NCBI GenBank assembly: GCA_016926155.1
Contig: JAFGPC010000161.1
Coordinates: forward strand, 1 to 50,263
Length of the DNA: 50,263 nucleotides
Direction: 5' to 3'
From: Sedimentisphaerales bacterium
Lineage (GTDB): Bacteria; Planctomycetota; Phycisphaerae; Sedimentisphaerales; Anaerohalosphaeraceae
Notes under the pieces: model-generated
Seen by the model: the letters and a program-made list of their open reading frames with translations, nothing else
Told to the model about the DNA's origin: nothing
Database searches by the model: none
Shown here: positions 44,925-50,263 of the stretch, piece by piece
Numbering within the stretch: the stretch's first letter is position 1
How the letters are laid out: each line of letters starts with the position of its first letter
Program-made: the position numbers and the translations under genes

Positions 44925-45019
44925 CAGGTTTTCCATAGATTATACTTGCATAGTTTGGGTAATTTCTGGTAATAAGAGTCTTGAGACAGCAGATACGTTT
45001 CTCACAAGTTACTGGGATC

Positions 45020-45062
45020 CGGATGGGTGCTATTCCGGTCTTCCACACTGAAAACCCATCCG
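45020..45062 (+). promoter_or_regulatory. leader hairpin of the Rrf2-family gene
   Basis: A perfect 9-bp inverted repeat, CGGATGGGT (45020-45028) with ACCCATCCG (45054-45062), encloses 25 bases. It lies in the 189-base gap before the Rrf2 gene, ending 51 bases before the ATG. It could be a leader structure or a protein site. A weaker TGAGA/TCTCA repeat precedes it near 44983-45003. Confidence 0.4.
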
Positions 45063-45113
45063 TTAAGAAGAGAAATTCCATGTTCATCAGGATCGAATGT
45101 TTTGGAGGTGTCT

Positions 45114-45509
45114 ATGAAAATCAGCAGATCTGCAGGATATGGTTTGATGGCCACTGGTTACATCGCCCAGTCTCAGACCGATGGACTGGTTCTGGCTTCT
45201 CGCATATCTAAAGATTATCAGATTCCTCTCGAATATCTCCTTAAAATCCTGCAAAATCTGGTCCGCGCCCATGTCCTTCGCAGCAAACGCGGGCCGCATG
45301 GCGGCTTTTGTCTTGCCCGGCCGGCCGAGGAGATTTCGATTCTGGAGATTATCGAGGCCGTTGACGGACCGATACAAAGTCGGCTCCAACTGACTGAACT
45401 GACCAAGAATGCCCCCTTCAGTCTGAAGATGGAACAGGCTTGCAGTAAAGCGATGCAGGAAATGCGCGAGGTTTATGATAAAGCCAGATTGGCTGGAATG
45501 CTCAGGTAA
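45114..45509 (+). CDS. Rrf2-family transcriptional regulator
   Basis: Started at 45114 (131 residues), where GGAGGTGTCT precedes the ATG. The winged helix typical of the family is clear: MKISRSAGYGLMATGYIA, IPLEYLLKILQNLVRAHVL and KRGPHGGFCLARP. The three-cysteine cluster that binds Fe-S in IscR is absent; one cysteine remains in its place (EQACSKAM). It is therefore probably not an Fe-S sensor. Target genes may include itself and the MazG-like gene 34 bases downstream. Confidence 0.9.
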   Translation: MKISRSAGYGLMATGYIAQSQTDGLVLASRISKDYQIPLEYLLKILQNLVRAHVLRSKRGPHGGFCLARPAEEISILEIIEAVDGPIQSRLQLTELTKNAPFSLKMEQACSKAMQEMREVYDKARLAGMLR

Positions 45510-45543
45510 CATAATATGGCGGTTCTCCCTGCCTGTATAACAG

Positions 45544-45819
45544 ATGGAAAACAACATGGAAATCAGAGACTTTCAGCAGTGGATCAATGAAAAATACGGC
45601 AAACGGGACCGTGAACGAGGTACCGCCGGGACATTCATGTGGTTCGTGGAAGAAGTTGGCGAACTGGCAACTGCCCTGGCCGAAGATAATCAAGCCAACA
45701 AAACAGAAGAATTCGCGGATGTCCTCGCATGGTTGTGTACGCTGGCCAATATAAATGACGTCGACTTGGAGCAGGCCGTACGGAAATATCTGGATGGGCA
45801 GATCCAGGGATTCAAATAG
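45544..45819 (+). CDS. MazG-like nucleotide pyrophosphohydrolase
   Basis: A 91-residue all-alpha MazG-type protein that probably hydrolyses (d)NTPs, often non-canonical ones, to monophosphates. The metal motif is EEVGELATAL near residue 36 followed by EEFADVLAWL near 56. It has one MazG domain, compared with two in E. coli MazG. The ATG at 45556 has a better upstream GGAAAA and may be the true start. The gene may be co-transcribed with the Rrf2 regulator. Confidence 0.88.
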   Translation: MENNMEIRDFQQWINEKYGKRDRERGTAGTFMWFVEEVGELATALAEDNQANKTEEFADVLAWLCTLANINDVDLEQAVRKYLDGQIQGFK

Positions 45820-45835
45820 CCTAAAGCAATATCAC

Positions 45836-46003
45836 TCATTCCTTCAAAGACGCTCCATCATCAATCGAGGAATTGGAAGCTGGGCTTTTTTTGCTGAAGA
45901 CAGTGCTTTGTCCGGGGCTTAACGTCCGAACCATACAGAACACAAACAGCCCAATGATAGCAGTCCAGCTTCCCAGCATAAAAAGCCATCCACCCAGCGT
46001 CAT
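45836..46003 (-). CDS. small membrane subunit of the NSS symporter (MetS-like)
   Basis: A 55-codon gene with one membrane helix (MTLGGWLFMLGSWTAIIGLF) and a Ser/Lys-rich tail. Its ATG overlaps the symporter stop by four bases (ATGA) and has GGAGG upstream, so it is translationally coupled. Its size, topology and position match the MetS-type small subunits required by some bacterial NSS transporters such as the methionine/alanine importer MetPS. No sequence homology was tested. Confidence 0.75.
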   Translation of the reverse strand: MTLGGWLFMLGSWTAIIGLFVFCMVRTLSPGQSTVFSKKSPASNSSIDDGASLKE

Positions 46004-47568
46004 ATCGCAATTTCCTCCTGTTTTTCGGGTCTCCGTTTCCATACAATCCATACCATGAGCGCCAAAAAAGCAAATAATCCCAGTAATCCCACTCGCGTAA
46101 TCAGAATAAAAGGAACGTTTTCCGGATGTTCCTCTCGAATTTGTGTCATCAAAATAGCATCTTTCCATTTTTGCCAAAACCATATCGTTAGTATCGTCAT
46201 CAAAAATACAGGTGTGACATATTTGATGATATATCGATAGATCTTGGGAATCCTGATATCTGAGCCCACATGGAGTTCTGTCCAGGCTCTTTCCATACCG
46301 AAGACCCATCCAAACAGCACTGCCTCAATCGTGGCAAAAACCACAAGACATACCGATGTTCCCCAGAAATCCATTTCATCCAATACGCCATTCCCATAAA
46401 AGAAAATGGCCGGTTGACAAAGGATAAATGTAACCACGCCAAACATGACACAAGCCTCGCGCCGGCTCAGGTTGAACTCATCTTCCAGAAATGCAATCGC
46501 CGGCATCGCCAGAGAAATAGAGCTGGTCACTCCCGCTACAAACAAAAGGAAAAACCACAGAAATCCGAACATCTGCCCAAAAGCCATTTCCTGGAGGACC
46601 AGTGGCATTGTGACAAAACCCAGATCGAATATATTTTGCCCTGCGACTTTCTGAATCCCAGCTTGCCCCAAGAAGACAAAGGCCGCAGGTATAACCAAAC
46701 TACCCCCAATTACAACCTCGGTCATCTCATTGGCTGCTGCGGCACTGAGACCGGACAGGGCCACATCATCCTGTCTACGAAGATAGCTGGCATAGGTCAG
46801 GATTACTCCGAATCCACAACTAAGTGTGAAAAAGATCTGTCCTGCTGCTTCCAGCCATACTTTTCCTTTTCGCAGTTCTGACCAGTCTGGATTCCATAAA
46901 AATCCCAGCCCATTGGAGATGCTTCTTTCAGGATAGGCAGGATCCGGTGTGCCAAGGGTTAAAACCCGGATTACAAGCAACGCTGCGATTAGCAACAATA
47001 ACGGAAGTGCCCATTTGCAGAATCGTTCAATCCCCCTACTGACTCCAAATCCCACGATAACAATGTTAACCAGAAATGTGATCAGAAAGAATATGTAAGC
47101 CGGCCCCAGGTTTGTAAAATGCTCGTTCGACACCAATCCCTGATATCCCTTAAGAAACTCCGTCATTTGGATCTGGTCTGTACAAGCGGTATATTTGCCG
47201 GTTACCGCATATAGACTGTAACCCAGCAACCAGGATTCAATATAGGTGTAATAAGAGAAGATAATGACAGGGCCGAAGATGCCGATTACCCCAAAATATT
47301 TAATAAATCGGTTCTTACGCCACATAGTTTGAAAGATGCCCGGAGCCGTGCTGTGCTCAAATCCCCCGCCAAACCGGCCGATCGTCCATTCGATCCACAT
47401 TAGGGGCAGGCCCAGCAATAGAAAGGAAATAAAATAGGGAATCATGAATGCCCCGCCCCCGTTTCTGGCGGCAATCCCGGGAAAACGAAGGAAATTCCCC
47501 AAGCCAACGGCACTTCCCGCTACCGCCAGGATCACCCCCAATTTGCTGCCCCATCGTTCCCGGGTCAA
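46000..47568 (-). CDS. sodium-dependent transporter of the NSS (SNF) family
   Basis: A 522-residue inner-membrane sodium symporter with about twelve hydrophobic segments. The family's first-helix motif is intact: AVGLGNFLRFPG preceded by LAVAGS, which binds sodium and the amino-acid substrate. TYIESWLLGYS lies in the third helix. The start is TTG with GGGAG 6 bases upstream. The substrate is likely an amino acid, not further defined. It is followed by an overlapping small-subunit gene. Confidence 0.94.
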   Translation of the reverse strand: MTRERWGSKLGVILAVAGSAVGLGNFLRFPGIAARNGGGAFMIPYFISFLLLGLPLMWIEWTIGRFGGGFEHSTAPGIFQTMWRKNRFIKYFGVIGIFGPVIIFSYYTYIESWLLGYSLYAVTGKYTACTDQIQMTEFLKGYQGLVSNEHFTNLGPAYIFFLITFLVNIVIVGFGVSRGIERFCKWALPLLLLIAALLVIRVLTLGTPDPAYPERSISNGLGFLWNPDWSELRKGKVWLEAAGQIFFTLSCGFGVILTYASYLRRQDDVALSGLSAAAANEMTEVVIGGSLVIPAAFVFLGQAGIQKVAGQNIFDLGFVTMPLVLQEMAFGQMFGFLWFFLLFVAGVTSSISLAMPAIAFLEDEFNLSRREACVMFGVVTFILCQPAIFFYGNGVLDEMDFWGTSVCLVVFATIEAVLFGWVFGMERAWTELHVGSDIRIPKIYRYIIKYVTPVFLMTILTIWFWQKWKDAILMTQIREEHPENVPFILITRVGLLGLFAFLALMVWIVWKRRPEKQEEIAI

Positions 47569-47628
47569 AGCTCACTCCCTTTCAAGTCTTGTCGATGTTC
47601 TCCTTGACGGCGGCCATATGAAATTATC

Positions 47629-48405
47629 TTATCGTGTCAATCCAAGTATGCCTAATGTATCACGCTCAATGATACTGCGAAGCTGTTCGCGCGGCACGGT
47701 TGGCAATTTGGTATCGGCCAATAACCGGTTAAAGCCCAACAGGGTCTCGATACACTGGCCGGGATCATTTTCCGGATAACCACTGCCAAACAGAAGCTTG
47801 TCCATGACACCCGCTTCTGAAGCCCGAACAACAATGTTATATACTTCCCAGATCCGTGGAGGTCGAATGCTCAGATCCGCAAATACATTCTCATGTTTGA
47901 CCAGCATACACAGGGTTTGATCGATAAACGGCAATCCCATTCGACCGATGATGATACGCAGTGAGGGGAACTGACGTGCCACCTCATCCAGAAGAAATGG
48001 CTGGGCATAATCCAGTATTGAATTCCGTTCAAACGGGGCTGTATTGTGAAAAAACACCGGCATACCCAGTTCTTCGGCGGCACAGTAAAACCGCATTGCC
48101 CGACTGTGAGTCGGATGTAACTGATCCTCACAGCAGTATAGCACAGCCCCCTTGATCCCTGTTTCCTTCAGGGCGGTCATACTGCGCATCCCAATCTTGT
48201 CTTCTACCGGATTTATTGCCGCAAATCCGATCATCTTGCCATTACGGCCGACATAGTCGGAAAGCTGTTTCTGGGCTTTTTTTGCATCCTCACAACGACC
48301 ACTGAGCACAAGCGCCGTATCGACCTTGGCGCAAACTTCCGTATGTCTGGTAGCCTCGGTCTCAGCCAAAGGAAACGCCAAATGCGTATGACAATCAATG
48401 ATCAT
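47629..48405 (-). CDS. amidohydrolase-fold (Amidohydro_2-like) protein with altered metal site
   Basis: A 258-residue TIM-barrel protein beginning MIIDCHTHLAF, where His6 and His8 form the first HxH motif. A later metal or catalytic histidine is kept in VFFHNTAP. Two other family positions appear lost: the usual AHxGG-type His reads IIIGRMGLPF (Arg), and the FGSDYP-type Asp reads FGSGYPENDP (Gly). It may use a single metal, a different chemistry or bind without catalysis. The next gene on the left is the symporter. Its start faces umuD. Confidence 0.85.
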   Translation of the reverse strand: MIIDCHTHLAFPLAETEATRHTEVCAKVDTALVLSGRCEDAKKAQKQLSDYVGRNGKMIGFAAINPVEDKIGMRSMTALKETGIKGAVLYCCEDQLHPTHSRAMRFYCAAEELGMPVFFHNTAPFERNSILDYAQPFLLDEVARQFPSLRIIIGRMGLPFIDQTLCMLVKHENVFADLSIRPPRIWEVYNIVVRASEAGVMDKLLFGSGYPENDPGQCIETLLGFNRLLADTKLPTVPREQLRSIIERDTLGILGLTR

Positions 48406-48556
48406 AGCCGGTCACACTTCCCTTTACGACAACAGAAATTCAGCAATCTCGGATGTCGATTATCATATCCCTCTATCCGGGCCTGTCAAGGCCAATCCTT
48501 ATGGTTACCTACTCGAATTTGTGGAGTTATTCAACAGCTTCAATCATCGGATTCTA

Positions 48557-48586
48557 TTGGTATTGAAGTCCCGGCGGTTATATAAT
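48557..48586 (+). promoter_or_regulatory. umuD promoter, possibly leaderless
   Basis: TTGGTA (48557-48562) and a perfect TATAAT (48581-48586) are 18 bases apart. Only 6 bases separate the -10 box from the umuD ATG at 48593, so transcription would begin at or beside the start codon. No Shine-Dalgarno is visible. No obvious LexA box was found in the 187-base gap. Confidence 0.6.
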
Positions 48587-48592
48587 GCGGCC

Positions 48593-49027
48593 ATGAAGAC
48601 CAAAGTGGGAATCGTCTATCGGCCGGGTATGGACACGGAAATGCCGCTGCCGTTTTTCGAGGCACGAGTGGCGGCAGGCTTTCCCTCCCCGGCCGCCGAC
48701 TATGAGGAAAGCCGCCTGGATCTGAACCGGTATCTGATCCGCAATCCGGCCGCCACATTTTTCGTACGGGTGACTGGCGATTCGATGGTCGGAGCGGGAA
48801 TCCACCATGGCGATCTGCTAATCGTGGATCGTTCTCTTGATCCGAAAGATAGAAATGTGATCATCGCCCTTCTCGATGGGGAACTGACCGTCAAACGGAT
48901 CCGAATCCGAAAACGGAAAATCTATCTGGCCCCGGAAAACGATGATTATCCGACTCAGGAAATCTTGGAAGGAATGGGCTTCGAGGTATGGGGCATTGTG
49001 ACCAATGTCATTCATGCACTGTTATGA
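48593..49027 (+). CDS. umuD: UmuD-like S24 protease subunit of DNA polymerase V
   Basis: A 144-residue S24 (LexA-like) peptidase. The catalytic Ser64 (GDSMVG) and Lys101 (LTVKRI) form the dyad, and Ala28-Gly29 is the probable self-cleavage site in the context VAAGFPSP. After RecA-stimulated cleavage UmuD' joins UmuC to form an error-prone polymerase. The ATG at 48593 gives the normal length; a longer frame to 48398 adds unrelated residues. It overlaps umuC by four bases (ATGA). The base composition is visibly GC-richer than the genes to the left. Confidence 0.93.
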   Translation: MKTKVGIVYRPGMDTEMPLPFFEARVAAGFPSPAADYEESRLDLNRYLIRNPAATFFVRVTGDSMVGAGIHHGDLLIVDRSLDPKDRNVIIALLDGELTVKRIRIRKRKIYLAPENDDYPTQEILEGMGFEVWGIVTNVIHALL

Positions 49028-50263
49028 AAAAAGTCTTCGCCTTAGTGGATTGCAATAACTTCTATGCCTCGTGCGAACAGGTCTTTGCGCCACGGCTGCG
49101 CGGTAAGCCCATCGTGGTACTCAGCAACAACGACGGCTGCATCGTGGCTCGCTCCAAGCAGGCCCGGGCCCTGGGGATCGGGATGGGCGTTCCCGCTTTT
49201 GAGGCCGAGGACATCCTCAAAAAGCACAACGTCGAGGTGCTGTCCTCCAACTATGCCCTGTATGCCGACATGTCCGGGCGGGTGATGGAGACTCTAAGCA
49301 CCTTGACACCCCGGCTGGAAATCTACTCGATTGACGAGGCTTTCCTTGACCTGACGGGGATGACCGAAGACAGGCAGGCCTATGGGCATAAAATTCGGGA
49401 CCGGGTCAGGAAATGGACGGGGCTGGAAGTATCGGTGGGGATCGGCCGGTCCAAAACACTGGCCAAGGTAGCGAACAAATTAGCGAAGCGTTCCGCAAAG
49501 GCCGATGGCGTGCTGGACCTGACCGATTCGCCCTGGCTGGATCAGGCTCTGGAACAGATCAAGGTCGAAGATGTGTGGTGTATCGGACATGCGAGTGCCA
49601 AGGCTCTGCAAAGCAGAGGAATTACAACGGCCCGAGCTTTACGGAATACAGACATCGCCTGGATCCGAAAACGCTTCGGCGTCAACGGCGTCCGGACCGT
49701 TTACGAACTCAGACAGGTAGACTGTTATAAAATCGACGACAATCCCCCTGCCAAGCAGGGAGTGACGGTCTCGCGGTCGTTCGGGCAGGCGGTCGAGCAG
49801 TTTGAGCCGCTTTGCCAGGCGGTGGCGACCTTTGTCACACGGGCCGCCGAGAAGCTTCGCCAGGAGCGTCAGGCCGCCCAGTACATGACGATCTTTGTCA
49901 TGACCAACCGGTTTTCTCGGATTGGGCGGTATTTCAATTCCGAGACGGTACGGTTTCTCCGTCCAACCAGCGACACAGGGGAATTGTTACAGGAGGCCAT
50001 GGACAGCGTGCGGCGGCTGTTCCGTGAAGGATACCGGTTCAAGCGCGCCGGGGTCATCCTGCAAGGATTAGTGGACGAAAACAAGGTACAGGGACTTCTG
50101 TTCGATCCGGTGGATCGGTTCAAGTCCCACCGCCTCATGCAGGCCATTGACGGCATCAACAACCGCCCCGATCTTTCGATCCGCTGGGCCGCTCAGGGGC
50201 TCGAGCAGCCCTCCTGGCAATCCCGCTGCTGTCGCCGGTCCAAACGGTATACCACCTGCTGGA
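49024..50263 (+). CDS. umuC: UmuC-like Y-family DNA polymerase (truncated by window end)
   Basis: Translesion polymerase of the Y family; the reading frame is open for 413 codons from the ATG at 49024 to the window edge with no stop. Catalytic acidic residues are Asp9 (ALVDCNNFY) and Asp104/Glu105 (YSIDEAF). The VSVGIGRSKTLAKVANKLAK stretch covers the palm/thumb region. The UmuC C-terminal little-finger region reaches INNRPDLSIRWAAQG, near the normal end of about 420 residues, so probably only a few codons are missing. It is translationally coupled to umuD and GC-rich. Confidence 0.94.
   Translation, partial: MKKVFALVDCNNFYASCEQVFAPRLRGKPIVVLSNNDGCIVARSKQARALGIGMGVPAFEAEDILKKHNVEVLSSNYALYADMSGRVMETLSTLTPRLEIYSIDEAFLDLTGMTEDRQAYGHKIRDRVRKWTGLEVSVGIGRSKTLAKVANKLAKRSAKADGVLDLTDSPWLDQALEQIKVEDVWCIGHASAKALQSRGITTARALRNTDIAWIRKRFGVNGVRTVYELRQVDCYKIDDNPPAKQGVTVSRSFGQAVEQFEPLCQAVATFVTRAAEKLRQERQAAQYMTIFVMTNRFSRIGRYFNSETVRFLRPTSDTGELLQEAMDSVRRLFREGYRFKRAGVILQGLVDENKVQGLLFDPVDRFKSHRLMQAIDGINNRPDLSIRWAAQGLEQPSWQSRCCRRSKRYTTCW

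Noticed and set aside
49413-49730. 105-codon plus-strand frame inside umuC
   Set aside because: It is a different frame within a continuous, motif-rich UmuC frame and has no independent support.

Overview
The window reads as a chromosomal segment of a Gram-negative bacterium, most likely a member of the Planctomycetota of the Phycisphaerae type. This is an inference from content: secreted FG-GAP/VCBS and HEAT-repeat proteins, a Tat-exported Gfo/Idh/MocA oxidoreductase beside a XylR-type regulator, a ThuA-like protein and a sugar isomerase-like protein, a type IV pilus/type II secretion locus with several pseudopilins, and outer-membrane lipid transport (Mla). Base composition looks near 50% GC by eye, with a clearly GC-richer umuDC at the right end. 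Starts other than ATG (TTG, GTG) with good Shine-Dalgarno sequences are common. No CRISPR, rRNA, phage or insertion sequence was seen.

Layout. 1-3.9 kb: tRNA-Lys(CUU) on the minus strand, then a plus-strand Mla-type lipid ABC transporter (STAS-MlaE fusion, MlaF, MlaD, auxiliary lipoprotein). 4-12.7 kb: a zinc-ribbon membrane protein paired with an SPFH-GYF protein; a small MarR regulon (Lnt-like N-acyltransferase, SGNH hydrolase, MarR repressor) whose promoters share a palindrome; a secreted FG-GAP protein; a serine hydrolase; and a nucleobase deaminase. 12.7-17.2 kb: a sigma-54 activator with an atypical receiver, a cold-shock protein, and rpsO-pnp.

17.4-33.6 kb: a long minus-strand pilus/secretion locus. 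Read in the direction of transcription it encodes the major pseudopilin GspG, a second GspG-like pilin, minor pilins (PilV-, PilW- and PilX/GspK-like), a GspH-like pilin, PilM-N-O, a PilP-like protein, the secretin, a TPR protein, a histidine kinase, a CheY-like receiver, a GAF/HD-GYP protein, a STAS protein, the ATPase GspE/PilB and the platform protein GspF/PilC. The signalling genes sit inside the machine's operon. Several strong intercistronic hairpins, one with a U-tract right after gspG, suggest expression is stepped along the locus.

34-36.8 kb: tightly overlapping argH-thiL-tsaE. 36.9-44.9 kb: a carbohydrate-related region: a secreted HEAT/FG-GAP giant and a Tat-exported oxidoreductase on the minus strand, diverging from a XylR-like regulator, followed by a ThuA-domain lipoprotein and a TIM-barrel isomerase under a promoter that contains an inverted repeat. 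45-48.4 kb: an Rrf2 regulator and MazG-like pyrophosphohydrolase, an NSS sodium symporter with an overlapping 55-codon MetS-like small subunit, and an amidohydrolase-fold protein that has lost metal ligands. 48.6 kb to the end: umuD and a right-truncated umuC.

The observations most worth following are the three-promoter MarR operator set, the two altered key motifs (GspE Walker A GKN; sigma-54 activator receiver Asp to Glu), the signalling cassette inside the pilus operon, and the inverted repeat in the thuA-like promoter.
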